Positions 16,736 through 26,800 of a stretch of DNA of 36,111 nt are shown piece after piece. The DNA lies in assembly GCA_018608045.1 (NCBI GenBank), contig JABBAI010000063.1, forward strand, positions 1 through 36,111, in the 5' to 3' direction. Source of the DNA: Octadecabacter sp. (GTDB taxonomy: Bacteria; Pseudomonadota; Alphaproteobacteria; Rhodobacterales; Rhodobacteraceae). The position numbers and the translations under genes were made by a program. The first letter of the stretch is position 1. The number at the start of each line of letters is the position of its first letter. The notes beneath the pieces were generated by a model, which searched no databases, was not told the origin of the DNA, and worked only from the letters and a program-made list of their open reading frames with translations.

Positions 16736-17215
16736 ATGGATATTATCCTCTTTTTGATCTTTCTCGCCGCCTGTTTTTCAGCAGGCGCGACTGGTGCCCT
16801 ATTTCCACCGGGTCTTTGGTATGAAAAATTGCAGAAGCCGTGGTTTACGCCGCCAAACTGGATGTTTCCTGTCGCATGGACCACGCTTTATCTGCTGATG
16901 TCATTCGCCGGCGCGCGCGTGGCGGGCGAAGCCGGTAGTGGGTATGCGATGGCATTTTGGGCGTGGCAAATCGCGTTGAACGCACTGTGGACACCTGTTT
17001 TCTTCGGGCTGCGCCGCCTGAAACAAGCTATACCTGTTATGGCCCTTTTGTGGGTCGCGGTCGCGGGATGTCTGGTGACGCATTGGGCAATAGATATGTG
17101 GGCTGGCCTAGCGTTTGTGCCATACCTTATTTGGGTCACGGTTGCTGGCGCGCTGAATGTATCGGTGGCGCGCTTGAACCCTGATGTTGACGTGATCGAC
17201 ATGGTCAAACTTTAG
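16736..17215 (+). CDS. tspO: TspO/MBR-family tryptophan-rich sensory protein
   Basis: The protein has 159 residues with five hydrophobic helices and many tryptophans. The signature KPWFTPPNWMFPVAWTTLY (about 34-52) and the FWAWQIALNALWTPVFFG stretch (about 75-92) are characteristic. TspO sits in the outer membrane of Rhodobacter sphaeroides, binds porphyrins and lowers photosynthesis gene expression in response to oxygen. AAGGAG precedes the ATG, 30 bases after crtB, so it is probably co-transcribed with crtIB. Its location beside the carotenoid genes is the same as in Rhodobacter. The stop overlaps the crtC stop by four bases. Confidence 0.93.
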   Translation: MDIILFLIFLAACFSAGATGALFPPGLWYEKLQKPWFTPPNWMFPVAWTTLYLLMSFAGARVAGEAGSGYAMAFWAWQIALNALWTPVFFGLRRLKQAIPVMALLWVAVAGCLVTHWAIDMWAGLAFVPYLIWVTVAGALNVSVARLNPDVDVIDMVKL

Positions 17216-18051
17216 AATGTCCACTTTGCGCGGCGTGGCACACGGACTGCCAACATGGGTTTCAAGAATGGCGACGCAAACCGGTTGAGATCGAGGGCTT
17301 CGTGCACACCTGTCACCCTTTCACCATTGAGCGTCGTTTCCACGGCAGAGCGTGAATAAAACGGCGCGTCGAGCATGGGTAAAACCTGTTTTGGGGTCGT
17401 CCCTATGTCTGCTCGGGTTTCGCGGCGTACTTGCCAAAGCGACCGTTTGAAAGACGTGCGTGGTGGGGCGTCGGTGTAGTCCATCCCGCCGTCTGAGGTG
17501 AAGGCAATTGCACTGTCCAGGGCCGTTCCATCGCGGCGTTCTGCGTCGTAAATACAGACAGCACCGTTTGACGTCGGATAACGCCCCCACGTCCAGAAAC
17601 TGAAATCCTCTTCCAAGGCGCGGGTCCCGAAATTGCTGTCGAAATAGCCGTGCCCCGACCATTGCCACCCCGGTGCATTCAGTTCGACTGAGATGTCTGA
17701 AATCGGGGCAAAGGGCCGCCAAACATGAGCACCGTCTTGAGTGAGCAAAAGTTCTTTTGAGGTCATCGCTTTGGGCTTGAGGCGGATTTTTCCGCGCACG
17801 CGGCTGATGATGGGTGGCGCTGAAATCTCATCAATATCGATGATTAGCTCATCACCATTCCAATGTAGCGAAGATGGCCCCACGGTAAAGGAATCTTCTG
17901 TCTGCTTCAGCGCAGATCGCCCCCGATCCGTCATGGTAAACCGTCCACCAGGTCCATAGGTCGCGACGTTGATACACACATGATTGTTTGGGTCCTTACG
18001 ACCAGACCATTTGTACCATGGGGAAAACACGGACCCGATAAATGCGATCAC
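17212..18051 (-). CDS. crtC: Acyclic carotenoid 1,2-hydratase (hydroxyneurosporene synthase)
   Basis: The GTG at 18051 gives 279 residues beginning MIAFIGSVFSPWYKW, close to the length and start given for Rhodobacter CrtC. The enzyme hydrates the C-1,2 double bond of neurosporene or lycopene. Typical CrtC segments are NHVCINVATYGPGGRF near 22-37 and the WQWSGHGYFDSNFGTRALEEDF region near 127-148, which resembles the conserved hydratase core. The same frame stays open upstream to an ATG at 18426, inside crtD, and the stretch just before 18051 (ANGYAWWYIDGISDDG) looks like coding sequence conserved in other CrtC proteins. No other normal start codon exists in between, so the true start is unresolved. 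Confidence 0.85.
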   Translation of the reverse strand: MIAFIGSVFSPWYKWSGRKDPNNHVCINVATYGPGGRFTMTDRGRSALKQTEDSFTVGPSSLHWNGDELIIDIDEISAPPIISRVRGKIRLKPKAMTSKELLLTQDGAHVWRPFAPISDISVELNAPGWQWSGHGYFDSNFGTRALEEDFSFWTWGRYPTSNGAVCIYDAERRDGTALDSAIAFTSDGGMDYTDAPPRTSFKRSLWQVRRETRADIGTTPKQVLPMLDAPFYSRSAVETTLNGERVTGVHEALDLNRFASPFLKPMLAVRVPRRAKWTF

Positions 18052-18122
18052 GGATACGGCGCGTTTGCCGTCGTCTGAAATTCCGTCGATGTACCACCAC
18101 GCATACCCGTTGGCGGGAACGT

Positions 18123-19604
18123 CTAAGTCAAACCGAGGTCCGTCTTTATCGCCTCGACCGCGTGCTTCGCGGAGAAGGTCGCCATTGGTACCCCCGCCCC
18201 CGGATGTGCTCCGCCCCCCGCGAGGTAGAGGCCCTTCACTGCCGTGCGCGCTGTCGGACGTTTCAGCCCTGCCGTCATCCCATGCGGGGATCGCCCGTAA
18301 AGGGATCCGAGGCTGTGGGGAAACATCGCGTGGAAATCCGCTGGCGTTGTCAGCATCGTTGCGTCCGGTTTCGGGGCGAACGTCAGTCCCATTTGCGCCA
18401 GTCGGTTGAAGATCAGTTTCTGGCATCTTGTGGCGTCCTGTTCATTTCGTTGGTCATTTGATTGGCAAGGTGGGGCGTTCATGATGATTTCGAACCGTTC
18501 GGGGCCGGCTGGCTTCAGCCCCCCACCGCGATCTTGTGCACAGACATACAGCGTCGGGTTGGTCGGATTTTTGCCTTTGGACAGCGGGCCGAATTCGTTT
18601 AGCGGATCATCCCCAAAGAACACGTTGTGATGCGATAGCGCATGACCCTTAGGGGTGGCCGCAAACGCCATGACATTCGCCGAAAGGCTGCGCGGATCTA
18701 CCCCAGCGACAGGAACACAGTTCCGGATTTCATCTCCCAGCGCCCCTTCCGTAAGAGCGCGTGGATCACCGTTGAATACGACGGCATCGGCGTTCACTTC
18801 GCGATCAACGGTTTTGACCACAAGGCCAATCGGCGCAGGTTCGATCAATGAAACAGGACAGCCAAAATGAATGCTGCCACCTTTGGCGTGGATCAGGTCT
18901 GTCATTGCCGTTGCAAGTTGATGCATCCCGCCTTTAACGGCCCAAACCCCTGTGCTTTCTGCATGCCAGATCAGTGATAGCAGCGCGGGGGACTCGTAGG
19001 GGGATCCACCGACGTAGGTCGCATAGCGGCCGAATAATTGCCGTAGTTTCGGTTCCGTGAACGATGATTTCAAGAGGCCAGAAAGGGTTTTATGTGGCGC
19101 CATTGCCAACAGAAGTGCCGGATCGCGCAACACTGTTTTGGCAAGACCTAAAGATGATGGCGTGCTTGCCTGCATCATTGGCGCATCAAAAGCCGTAAAC
19201 AAGCGCTTGGCACGGGCCGAGAAGGCATCGAATTCCCGCGCTGCCGCGGTCCCGAAGGTGTTGCGCACATTGGCATGGCTTTGGAGCGGGTCGGCGCACA
19301 GATCCATCGCCGTTCCATCAGGCCAGAAATGCCGCGCGATCGTATCTGCTTTGGTAAGCGTTACATGATCATTCAGTGTTTCACCCACTGCTGCAAACAG
19401 GTCTTCAAATACCCAGCGCATTGTCAAAACTGTCGGACCTGCATCGACTGGGCCCGCTGTGGACGGGACCGTTCGCATTTTGCCACCTGGTGCTGATGCG
19501 GCCTCAAAAACGGATACGCGCGCACCGGTCGCCAACAAGCGCAATGCGCTCGCCAATCCTGCGATCCCCGCGCCAACGACGATGACATGTTTTTTGTTGT
19601 TCAT
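18123..19604 (-). CDS. crtD: Hydroxyneurosporene (methoxyneurosporene) dehydrogenase
   Basis: The protein has 493 residues. It introduces the 3,4 double bond in the hydroxylated or methoxylated carotenoid. It is a CrtI relative with an FAD loop GAGIAGLASA (11-20), a PVDAGPTVLTMR region near 51-62 and the C-terminal GLYLAGGGAHPGAGVPM signature near 461-477. It precedes crtC on the minus strand and diverges from crtE. Two PpsR-type sites begin 27 bases upstream of its start. No strong ribosome site is visible. Confidence 0.94.
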   Translation of the reverse strand: MNNKKHVIVVGAGIAGLASALRLLATGARVSVFEAASAPGGKMRTVPSTAGPVDAGPTVLTMRWVFEDLFAAVGETLNDHVTLTKADTIARHFWPDGTAMDLCADPLQSHANVRNTFGTAAAREFDAFSARAKRLFTAFDAPMMQASTPSSLGLAKTVLRDPALLLAMAPHKTLSGLLKSSFTEPKLRQLFGRYATYVGGSPYESPALLSLIWHAESTGVWAVKGGMHQLATAMTDLIHAKGGSIHFGCPVSLIEPAPIGLVVKTVDREVNADAVVFNGDPRALTEGALGDEIRNCVPVAGVDPRSLSANVMAFAATPKGHALSHHNVFFGDDPLNEFGPLSKGKNPTNPTLYVCAQDRGGGLKPAGPERFEIIMNAPPCQSNDQRNEQDATRCQKLIFNRLAQMGLTFAPKPDATMLTTPADFHAMFPHSLGSLYGRSPHGMTAGLKRPTARTAVKGLYLAGGGAHPGAGVPMATFSAKHAVEAIKTDLGLT

Positions 19605-19631
19605 GAGGTACGTTGACTCGTTTCATTAAAG

Positions 19632-19649
19632 TGTCCAGTATAGTTTACA
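19632..19649. promoter_or_regulatory. PpsR/CrtJ-type operator 1, crtD-crtE
   Basis: TGTCCAGTATAGTTTACA is an exact TGT-N12-ACA match, located between the divergent crtD and crtE starts. It pairs with a second site that follows after a seven-base gap. Confidence 0.8.
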
Positions 19650-19656
19650 CATATAC

Positions 19657-19674
19657 TGTCAGAAAATCGAGACA
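19657..19674. promoter_or_regulatory. PpsR/CrtJ-type operator 2, crtD-crtE
   Basis: TGTCAGAAAATCGAGACA is an exact TGT-N12-ACA match. It sits in a larger perfect inverted repeat, ATACTGTC (19653-19660) and GACAGTAT (19671-19678). TATTAT at 19676-19681 could be the -10 of crtE and would be covered by bound repressor. Confidence 0.8.
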
Positions 19675-19703
19675 GTATTATTTTGATATTGGTCGGAGCC
19701 GTC

Positions 19704-20579
19704 ATGCCTCTAAGTGTTTTTAGCAATCGAATCGAAGCCGCGATGAGCAGGGCCGTAGGGCTGACCCAGTCTGGAACGCCGCCTGCACAACTTACAAGCG
19801 CGGTTCAATATGCGGCCGCCCCCGGTGGTGCACGCATCCGGCCGACAATTTTGTTGAGCGTCGCGATGGCATGCGGTGACGATCAACCAGAAGTCACCGA
19901 CGCCGCCGCCGCCGCGCTTGAGCTGATCCACTGCGCCAGCTTGGTTCATGATGATATGCCGTGTTTTGATGACGCTGACGTGCGTCGTGGCAAGCCGACT
20001 GTTCACATCGCATATTCCGAACCGCTGGCCTTATTGACGGGCGATAGCCTGATTGTGTTAGGGTTTGACCTGTTGGCGCGCCAATCGCCTGATCGTGCTT
20101 TGCCGCTGATCCGCCACCTTGCGACCCGCACCGGCACGCCATTTGGCATCTGCGCTGGACAGGGTTGGGAAAGCGAAAGCAACATCAATCTGTCCGCCTA
20201 CCACCGTGCCAAGACAGGGGCGCTTTTTATTGCCGCAACCCAGATGGGCGCGATTGCTGCGGGTCAAGATCCCGAACCTTGGGAAGAACTTGGCGCACGA
20301 ATTGGAGAAGCTTTTCAAGTCGCCGACGATCTGCGTGACGCCCTTTATGACGAGGTAGAACTAGGCAAACCCGTCGGCCAAGATGAAATTCACAACCGTC
20401 CTAACGCCGTGACAGAATTGGGTGTCGATGGTGCAGTGAACCGCTTGAAAGATATCCTTGGCGGTGCAATTTCGTCGATTCCGTCCTGCCCAGGCGAAGC
20501 GTCCCTCGCAAAGCTTGTGCAGGCGACGGCGAAGAAATTGATCCCGTCCAGTAAGCTCAGCCACGTTCCGGGTGAGTGA
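19704..20579 (+). CDS. crtE: Geranylgeranyl diphosphate synthase
   Basis: The protein has 291 residues from the ATG at 19704, which has CGGAG upstream; a TTG at 19683 in frame is weaker. It is a trans-prenyltransferase making the C20 precursor of phytoene and of the bacteriochlorophyll tail. The first aspartate-rich motif is DDMPCFDDAD (83-92) with RRGKPT following, and the second is DDLRD (208-212). GGARIRP (41-47) is the usual pyrophosphate-binding segment. It is the first gene of the crtEF-bchCXYZ-puf superoperon and overlaps crtF by eight bases. Confidence 0.96.
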   Translation: MPLSVFSNRIEAAMSRAVGLTQSGTPPAQLTSAVQYAAAPGGARIRPTILLSVAMACGDDQPEVTDAAAAALELIHCASLVHDDMPCFDDADVRRGKPTVHIAYSEPLALLTGDSLIVLGFDLLARQSPDRALPLIRHLATRTGTPFGICAGQGWESESNINLSAYHRAKTGALFIAATQMGAIAAGQDPEPWEELGARIGEAFQVADDLRDALYDEVELGKPVGQDEIHNRPNAVTELGVDGAVNRLKDILGGAISSIPSCPGEASLAKLVQATAKKLIPSSKLSHVPGE

Positions 20580-21717
20580 CGTGGCAGACGGAGCGCGTTT
20601 CGGGGCGTCCCTGACGCCCGCCAAGCCAGTCGGTCTTCGAAACAAGATGATGGCGTCGCGCAAATTCCAAAGTTGGGCCGCGCGGTTTCCCCTGACCCGT
20701 CGATTTGTACGCCAAGAAGGCGATGCATTGTTTGATTTAATGGCAGGGTTTTGCCATTCGCAAATCCTTATGGCGCTCGCTGAGCTCCAGATCCCTGAGG
20801 CTTTGTTGGGTAAACCGATGACGCCGGATCAAATTTCAAATCAAACGAATATCCCACCCGAACGTTTGCAGGTTTTGCTGCAAGGCGGTGCATCAATTGG
20901 GATGCTTCGGTTGCGCAAAGGTAAGGTGTCGTTGACCCAAAGAGGGGTAGCTTTTGCAACTGTCCCGGGGTTGTCCGCGATGGTGTGCCATCACCGCGCC
21001 TTTTATCGCGACCTCGAGGATCCGGTCGCGTTCTTTCGCGGGGACACAACGACCGAATTGGCCGAAGTCTGGCCCTATGTGTTCGGCGATACATCCAGCA
21101 TCGACCCCAAAACCGCGACCGTTTATTCAGACCTTATGGCCCAAAGCCAAGCCTTGGTTGCCGAAGACACTTTGCGGATGGTGAACTTTTCGAATGTTCA
21201 GACGCTGATGGATGTCGGCGGCGGAACTGGTGCGTTTCTGGAAGCGGTTTCGCAGACCAATCGTGACTTACAGCTTCGGCTATTTGATCTTCCCGCAGTC
21301 GCGCCAGATGCCGAATCTCGATTCGCTCAAGCAGGACTGTCCGAAAGAACTGACATCTTCTTGGGTTCGTTTCGCACCGATGACCTCCCTAAAGGTGCGG
21401 ATGCCATCAGCCTGATCCGCGTATTGTTCGATCATTCCGATGATACCGTGCGCGAACTGTTGGCAAAAGTTTACACTGCATTGCCCGGTGGTGGGCGGTT
21501 GATCGTTTCTGAACCGATGAGTGGTGGCGCGACCCCTAACAAAGCAACCGACGCCTACTTCGCCCTGTATACACTGGCGATGCGAACTGGTCGAACGCGG
21601 TCGGCCGCCGAAATTTCCCAGTTTTTGGTAGAGGCTGGGTTCACAGATTTGGCCGCAATCAAGCCATTGCGCGCCTACGTCACGTCGGTCGTGACCGCGG
21701 CAAAGCCCCACACCTAA
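20572..21717 (+). CDS. crtF: Demethylspheroidene O-methyltransferase
   Basis: The protein has 381 residues from a GTG at 20572; a second GTG at 20581 is also possible and has GGGTGAG upstream. It methylates the 1-hydroxyl of the carotenoid using S-adenosylmethionine. The SAM-binding motif DVGGGTGAFLEAV is at about 215-227. An N-terminal dimerisation and winged-helix region (LMAGFCHSQILMALAELQIPE near 62-82) and the later LIRVLFDHSDDTVRELLAK stretch near 281-299 fit the plant-type O-methyltransferase fold. It is followed after 110 bases by bchC with its own operator pair. Confidence 0.93.
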   Translation: MSDVADGARFGASLTPAKPVGLRNKMMASRKFQSWAARFPLTRRFVRQEGDALFDLMAGFCHSQILMALAELQIPEALLGKPMTPDQISNQTNIPPERLQVLLQGGASIGMLRLRKGKVSLTQRGVAFATVPGLSAMVCHHRAFYRDLEDPVAFFRGDTTTELAEVWPYVFGDTSSIDPKTATVYSDLMAQSQALVAEDTLRMVNFSNVQTLMDVGGGTGAFLEAVSQTNRDLQLRLFDLPAVAPDAESRFAQAGLSERTDIFLGSFRTDDLPKGADAISLIRVLFDHSDDTVRELLAKVYTALPGGGRLIVSEPMSGGATPNKATDAYFALYTLAMRTGRTRSAAEISQFLVEAGFTDLAAIKPLRAYVTSVVTAAKPHT

Positions 21718-21722
21718 CTAAA

Positions 21723-21740
21723 TGTCTAATTTGGTTGACA
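21723..21740. promoter_or_regulatory. PpsR/CrtJ-type operator 1 upstream of bchC
   Basis: TGTCTAATTTGGTTGACA is an exact TGT-N12-ACA match. It lies eight bases from the next site, the same spacing as the classic pair upstream of bchC in Rhodobacter capsulatus. Its right end contains the TTGACA of the putative promoter. Confidence 0.85.
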
Positions 21741-21762
21741 GACGAATGTGTAAGGTTAAACT
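21735..21762 (+). promoter_or_regulatory. Putative sigma-70 promoter of bchC
   Basis: A consensus TTGACA (-35, 21735-21740) is followed after 16 bases by TAAACT (-10, 21757-21762). The -35 lies in the first PpsR-type site and the -10 in the second, as expected for a promoter switched off by bound PpsR. It would be an internal promoter of the superoperon. Confidence 0.6.
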
Positions 21763-21766
21763 TACA
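21749..21766. promoter_or_regulatory. PpsR/CrtJ-type operator 2 upstream of bchC
   Basis: TGTAAGGTTAAACTTACA is an exact match with near-perfect symmetry (GTGTAAG and CTTACAC arms around GTTAAA), making it the most symmetric of the eight sites. It covers the putative -10 element. Confidence 0.85.
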
Positions 21767-21827
21767 CATGACAGAATGTCGCAAGTGAGTCTGAGCCATT
21801 CAGACAGCGACACGCCAGGGAGCCACG

Positions 21828-22769
21828 ATGAAATCAACCGCCGTCATGCTGGAAGGACCACGTAAGCTTTCGCTTTGCGATGTCCGGCTTGTCGATCCAA
21901 GCGTCGATGACTTGGTTGTTGAGATCAAACACTCCGGCATCTCTACTGGCACAGAAAAATTGTTTTACACGGGCGAGATGCCTCCATTCCCCGGAATGGG
22001 ATATCCGCTTGTTCCCGGCTATGAAGCCGCTGGCGAAGTCGTTGAGGCATCTGCCGCATCCGGTTTCAAAGTTGGCGATCATGTTTTTGTACCCGGCGCA
22101 AATTGCTACGACGGTGCGTTTGGTTTGTTTGGCGGGTCTTCATCCCGCCTGATCACAGCGCCAGATCGTGTTTCACGTATCGACGCCGGACTTGGTGCGC
22201 AGGGTGCTTTGTTGGCGTTGGCCGCAACCGCCCGTCACGCGATGGCAGGGCAGGGCAAAACTGTTCCTGATTTGATTGTTGGCCACGGTGTCCTTGGGCG
22301 TCTATTGGCGCGATTGACAGTTGCCGCAGGTGCGCCGGCGCCGACCGTTTGGGAAATTGACCCGACGCGTCAGGCAGGTGCTGTCGGATACGACGTAATC
22401 CATCCCGAAAATGATGAACGCCGCGATTATCAGTGCATCTATGATGCGTCTGGCAATGGTGCGCTTTTGAACGACCTGATTGGTCGTATCGTTAAGGGTG
22501 GCGAAATCGTTCTTGCCGGTTTTTACACCCAACCTTTGAATTTCGCCTTCCCGCCCGCCTTCATGAAAGAAGCACGGTTTCGGGTAACGGCTGAATGGAA
22601 CGCAGACGACCTGATCGCCACGCGCGCATTGGTCGAAGGCGGCGGGTTGTCACTGGACGGCCTTATAACACACGAACGTAACGCAGTGGATGCGTCGGAC
22701 GCCTACGAACAGGCGTTTACTGACCCCGCATGTCTCAAAATGATCCTCGACTGGAGTGCTATTCAATGA
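21828..22769 (+). CDS. bchC: 2-desacetyl-2-hydroxyethyl bacteriochlorophyllide a dehydrogenase
   Basis: The protein has 313 residues and GGGAG precedes the ATG. It oxidises the 3-hydroxyethyl group to acetyl in bacteriochlorophyllide synthesis. It belongs to the medium-chain dehydrogenase/reductase superfamily: the GroES-like part includes [16 protein letters not shown] near 38-53 and [10 protein letters not shown] near 65-74, and the nucleotide-binding part includes [13 protein letters not shown] near 146-158. The four-base overlap with bchX (ATGA) couples their translation. Confidence 0.95.
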   Translation: MKSTAVMLEGPRKLSLCDVRLVDPSVDDLVVEIKHSGISTGTEKLFYTGEMPPFPGMGYPLVPGYEAAGEVVEASAASGFKVGDHVFVPGANCYDGAFGLFGGSSSRLITAPDRVSRIDAGLGAQGALLALAATARHAMAGQGKTVPDLIVGHGVLGRLLARLTVAAGAPAPTVWEIDPTRQAGAVGYDVIHPENDERRDYQCIYDASGNGALLNDLIGRIVKGGEIVLAGFYTQPLNFAFPPAFMKEARFRVTAEWNADDLIATRALVEGGGLSLDGLITHERNAVDASDAYEQAFTDPACLKMILDWSAIQ

Positions 22770-23767
22770 ACGATATCCCAAACCTCAAGGACTTCGACCA
22801 GCGCTTGCGCGACGAGGCCAACGAAGAGCCAAATCTTGAGGTTCCACAAGGTGAGCCGACATCCAAGACACAGATCATTGCGATCTATGGTAAAGGTGGC
22901 ATCGGCAAATCCTTCACGCTCGCGAACCTCAGCCACATGATGGCCGAACAAGGCAAGCGCGTGCTGTTGATCGGGTGTGACCCTAAATCAGATACGACGT
23001 CCTTGTTGTTCGGCGGCAAAGCCTGCCCGACGATCATTGAAACGTCCTCAAAGAAAAAGCTCGCTGGTGAAGAAGTGAAAATCGGCGACGTTTGCTTTAA
23101 GCGCGGCGGTGTTTTCGCGATGGAACTTGGCGGGCCAGAGGTCGGTCGCGGTTGCGGCGGACGTGGCATCATCCACGGTTTTGAATTGCTTGAGAAACTA
23201 GGCTTCCATGATTGGGATTTCGACTATGTCCTTCTCGACTTCCTAGGCGATGTGGTTTGTGGCGGTTTCGGCCTGCCGATTGCCCGCGATATGGCGCAGA
23301 AGGTAATCCTTGTAGCGTCCAACGATTTGCAGTCTTTGTACGTCGCGAACAACGTGTGTTCTGCCGTTGAATATTTCCGCAAGCTGGGCGGTAATGTCGG
23401 TGTTGCGGGTCTCGTGATCAACAAAGACGACGGATCAGGTGAGGCGCAGGCGTTTGCCAAAGTTGTCGGCATTCCTGTCCTCGCGTCGATCCCGCAGAAC
23501 GACGACCTTCGTAAGAAATCCGCGAACTACCAGATCGTTGGTACAGCCGAATCTGAATGGGGCTCGATGTTTGCGGCCCTTGGCGACGCGGTTGGCATTG
23601 CGCCACCGGCACGTCCAAAGGCGTTGAACCAAGACGAACTGCTTGAACTGTTTGACGGGTCCGAAACGGGTGCTGGTTACACGCTCGTTCCTGCGACCGA
23701 CACTGACATGCGCGGCAAAAACGCCGTCGTCAAAGAATCCCTCGAGGTGGTTTACGACAATGTCTGA
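22766..23767 (+). CDS. bchX: Chlorophyllide a reductase iron protein, subunit X
   Basis: The protein has 333 residues. The start at 22766 overlaps the bchC stop by four bases. BchX is the NifH-like ATPase that donates electrons to BchYZ for reduction of ring B of chlorophyllide a. The P-loop is GKGGIGKS (42-49), and the cysteines expected to hold the shared [4Fe-4S] cluster are C130 (GRGCGGRG) and C165 (DVVCGGFG). The N-terminal extension of about 30 charged residues before the P-loop domain is usual for BchX but absent from NifH and BchL. It overlaps bchY by eight bases. Confidence 0.97.
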   Translation: MNDIPNLKDFDQRLRDEANEEPNLEVPQGEPTSKTQIIAIYGKGGIGKSFTLANLSHMMAEQGKRVLLIGCDPKSDTTSLLFGGKACPTIIETSSKKKLAGEEVKIGDVCFKRGGVFAMELGGPEVGRGCGGRGIIHGFELLEKLGFHDWDFDYVLLDFLGDVVCGGFGLPIARDMAQKVILVASNDLQSLYVANNVCSAVEYFRKLGGNVGVAGLVINKDDGSGEAQAFAKVVGIPVLASIPQNDDLRKKSANYQIVGTAESEWGSMFAALGDAVGIAPPARPKALNQDELLELFDGSETGAGYTLVPATDTDMRGKNAVVKESLEVVYDNV

Positions 23768-25337
23768 TCTTGAAGGATATGAAGTCGGTTTTGATGCCAA
23801 TGGCGCTGTTGAAGTGACCAATGGCGATCAAAGCACGACGGTTCCTTCGCAGGATGCGGCTAGCGAAAAGCTGGGCTGTCATTCTGGATCGGAAATGGCA
23901 GATGCGGCGCGTGCTGCTGGTCAGTCCGAAATTCTGGATCAATACGCCAAAGATTATCCAATGGGTCCGCACGACCAGCCCCAATCCATGTGCCCTGCCT
24001 TCGGCAGCTTGCGCGTTGGCTTGCGGATGCGCCGCACGGCGACTGTTCTGTCCGGGTCGGCCTGTTGCGTTTACGGCCTGACGTTTGTGTCCCATTTCTA
24101 CGGTGCGCGTCGTTCGGTTGGCTATGTTCCATTCAATTCCGAAACATTGGTGACTGGTAAGCTGTTTGAGGACATCCGCGAGAGTGTTCACGATATGGCT
24201 GATCCTGAAAAATACGACGCCATCGTTGTGACGAACCTGTGCGTTCCAACCGCTTCGGGCGTTCCTTTGCGCCTGTTGCCACCTGAAATCAACGGCGTGC
24301 GCATTGTTGGTATCGACGTTCCGGGTTTCGGTATTCCGACCCACGCCGAAGCCAAAGATGTCCTTGCTGGCGCGATGCTGAATTACGCCCGCCAAGAAGC
24401 CGAAGCAGGCCCCGTTCAAGCGCCTGCATCAGGCAAAGCCGACCGTCCACAAGTGGCATTGCTTGGCGAAATGTTCCCCGCTGATCCGATGATGATTGGC
24501 GCGATGCTGGCCCCTATGGGGCTGGCCGCTGGTCCTGTTGTTCCGTGCCGTGAATGGCGTGAATTATATGCGGCTTTGGACTGTGGTGTCGTCGCGGCGA
24601 TCCACCCGTTTTACACGGCATCCGTGCGTGAATTTCAATCTGCTGGCCGCAAAGTCGTTGGGTCAGCGCCGGTTGGCCGCGATGGTACGATGTCTTGGCT
24701 GGCCAATATCGGTGAAGCTTACAATGTTCCCGCTGACCAAATTGCGGCCGCACAAAACGCATTCCTTCCCGCGATTGACGGCGCACTGCAAGGTGCCCGC
24801 GTGAATGGGACGATCACGGTGTCCGGCTATGAAGGTTCCGAACTATTGGTTGCCCGGTTGCTTATCGAAAGCGGTGCGAATGTTCCTTATGTCGGTACCG
24901 CCTGTCCGAAAACACCTTGGAATACTGCTGACACCGAATGGCTTGAAGCCAAAGGCGTGAAGGTTAAATTCCGCGCGTCGCTTGAAGATGACTGCGCCGC
25001 GATGGAAGCGATCAAACCTGACCTTGCGATTGGCACCACGCCCGTCGTCCAAAAGGGCAAAGAGCTGGGCATTCCTAGCTTGTATTTCACAAACCTGATT
25101 TCCGCTCGTCCACTTATGGGCCCTGCTGGTGCTGGGTCTTTGCAAGAAGTCGTAAACGCGGCCATGGGCAACAAGGCCCGTATGGATCACATGCGGGAAT
25201 TCTTTGAAGGTGTTGGCGCTGGCGATGCGGCTGGTGTCTGGGAAGGTTCCCCGAATGTGCGCGATGACTTCCGCGCCACGAATGCCAAAAAACTCGAACG
25301 CGCTGCGAAAGCTGCCAAAGCGGCGGAGATGATCTGA
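23760..25337 (+). CDS. bchY: Chlorophyllide a reductase subunit Y
   Basis: The protein has 525 residues from the ATG at 23760, inside the end of bchX. The frame is open further upstream to 23643, but that part is the bchX gene in another frame. It is a NifD/BchN-like catalytic subunit; candidate cluster-ligand cysteines are C78 (QSMCPAFGS) and C102/C103 (SACCVYG). TACPKTPWN near 386-394 is another segment typical of the family. It forms the catalytic heterotetramer with BchZ and overlaps the bchZ ATG by one base (TGATG). Confidence 0.96.
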   Translation: MSDLEGYEVGFDANGAVEVTNGDQSTTVPSQDAASEKLGCHSGSEMADAARAAGQSEILDQYAKDYPMGPHDQPQSMCPAFGSLRVGLRMRRTATVLSGSACCVYGLTFVSHFYGARRSVGYVPFNSETLVTGKLFEDIRESVHDMADPEKYDAIVVTNLCVPTASGVPLRLLPPEINGVRIVGIDVPGFGIPTHAEAKDVLAGAMLNYARQEAEAGPVQAPASGKADRPQVALLGEMFPADPMMIGAMLAPMGLAAGPVVPCREWRELYAALDCGVVAAIHPFYTASVREFQSAGRKVVGSAPVGRDGTMSWLANIGEAYNVPADQIAAAQNAFLPAIDGALQGARVNGTITVSGYEGSELLVARLLIESGANVPYVGTACPKTPWNTADTEWLEAKGVKVKFRASLEDDCAAMEAIKPDLAIGTTPVVQKGKELGIPSLYFTNLISARPLMGPAGAGSLQEVVNAAMGNKARMDHMREFFEGVGAGDAAGVWEGSPNVRDDFRATNAKKLERAAKAAKAAEMI

Positions 25338-26800
25338 TGTTAGTTCAAGATCATGATCGCGCTGGCGGGTATTGGGGCGCTGTGTATGCGTTCTGCGCCG
25401 TTAAGGGTTTGCAGGTAGTCATTGATGGACCCGTGGGTTGTGAAAACCTGCCCGTGACATCTGTGTTGCATTACACCGATGCGCTGCCGCCTCATGAATT
25501 GCCGATCGTTGTGACGGGCTTGGGCGAAGACGAAATGGGTTCAGGCACTGAAGAAGCCATGAAACGCGCTTGGCAGACTCTTGATCCTGCCTTGCCTGCG
25601 GTTGTTGTGACGGGTTCCATTGCCGAAATGATCGGTGGTGGTGTCACGCCAGCAGGCACCAACATTCAACGCTTTTTGCCGCGCACCATTGATGAAGACC
25701 AATGGGAAGCGGCTGACCGCGCGATGACATGGATTTTTACCGAATTTGGTATGACCAAGGGTCGGATGCCGAAAGAGGTAAAGCGGATTGAGGGGGATGC
25801 CCCCCGCGTCAATATCCTTGGGCCAATGTACGGCACGTTCAATATGCCGTCTGATTTGGCCGAAATTCGCCGCCTTGTCGAAGGCATCGGCGCTGAAGTG
25901 AACATGGTGATGCCGCTTGGTGCGCACGTTGCGGAAATGCGCAATCTAGTGAATGCGGATGTGAACATCTGCATGTATCGTGAATTTGGTCGCGGGCTGT
26001 GTGAAGTCCTCGACAAACCCTATTTGCAAGCGCCAATCGGAATCGAATCCACAACAAAATTTCTGCGCACGTTGGGCGAGATGCTGGGCCTTGATCCCGA
26101 ACCGTTCATCGAGCGTGAAAAGCATTCTACTATCAAACCTGTTTGGGATTTGTGGCGGTCTGTAACGCAGGATTTCTTTGCGACTGCGTCTTTTGCTGTT
26201 GTTGCGAATGAAACTTACACACGTGGCATGCGCAAATTCCTCGAAGATGATCTTGGTTTGCCCTGTGCGCTGGCGGTTTCGCGGACTCGCGGCAAGAAAA
26301 CAGACAACGATCATGTGCGCGAAATGCTGCACACAAAACGTCCTTTGATCGTGTTCGGATCCATCAACGAAAAGATGTATCTGGCTGAGATGAAAGCGGG
26401 CTTTGGCCCATCGCCAACGTTTATCCCCGCCAGCTTCCCCGGCGCCGCGATCCGTCGCGCGACGGGCACACCGTTCATGGGCTACGCTGGTGCGACCTAC
26501 ATGTTGCAAGAAGTCTGCAACGGTTTGTTTGATGCGCTGTTCCACATCCTGCCGCTTGGCACGGACATGGATGCCGCCGAAGCCACACCAACCAACCTGC
26601 GACGTGATTTCCCTTGGGATGAGGACGCCGCGCGCGCCCTTGATGAGATCGTCGCGACACACCCCATTCTGACCCGTATTTCAGCAGCCAAAACACTGCG
26701 CGATGCGGCGGAAAAATCTGCACTGGAGGGCGGCGCCGAGCGCGTCATTCTTGAAACAGTGCGCAGATTACAACCTGCTTCGGGAGGAGCTAAATCATGA
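25337..26800 (+). CDS. bchZ: Chlorophyllide a reductase subunit Z
   Basis: The protein has 487 residues, the usual BchZ length. It is the NifK/BchB-like partner of BchY. The N-terminus carries [19 protein letters not shown] (10-28) and a cluster-ligand candidate C35 in [10 protein letters not shown]. The C-terminal [19 protein letters not shown] stretch (about 368-386) is characteristic of the subunit. It overlaps pufQ by four bases, tying bacteriochlorophyll synthesis genes to the reaction-centre genes in one transcript. Confidence 0.96.
   Translation: MLVQDHDRAGGYWGAVYAFCAVKGLQVVIDGPVGCENLPVTSVLHYTDALPPHELPIVVTGLGEDEMGSGTEEAMKRAWQTLDPALPAVVVTGSIAEMIGGGVTPAGTNIQRFLPRTIDEDQWEAADRAMTWIFTEFGMTKGRMPKEVKRIEGDAPRVNILGPMYGTFNMPSDLAEIRRLVEGIGAEVNMVMPLGAHVAEMRNLVNADVNICMYREFGRGLCEVLDKPYLQAPIGIESTTKFLRTLGEMLGLDPEPFIEREKHSTIKPVWDLWRSVTQDFFATASFAVVANETYTRGMRKFLEDDLGLPCALAVSRTRGKKTDNDHVREMLHTKRPLIVFGSINEKMYLAEMKAGFGPSPTFIPASFPGAAIRRATGTPFMGYAGATYMLQEVCNGLFDALFHILPLGTDMDAAEATPTNLRRDFPWDEDAARALDEIVATHPILTRISAAKTLRDAAEKSALEGGAERVILETVRRLQPASGGAKS

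Noticed and set aside
18052-18426. N-terminal extension of crtC up to the ATG at 18426 as a real 404-residue protein
   Set aside because: Most of the extension is low-complexity sequence read from the 3' end of crtD in another frame, and the ATG has no ribosome site. Only the part nearest 18051 looks conserved, so this is kept as an open question instead of the called start.
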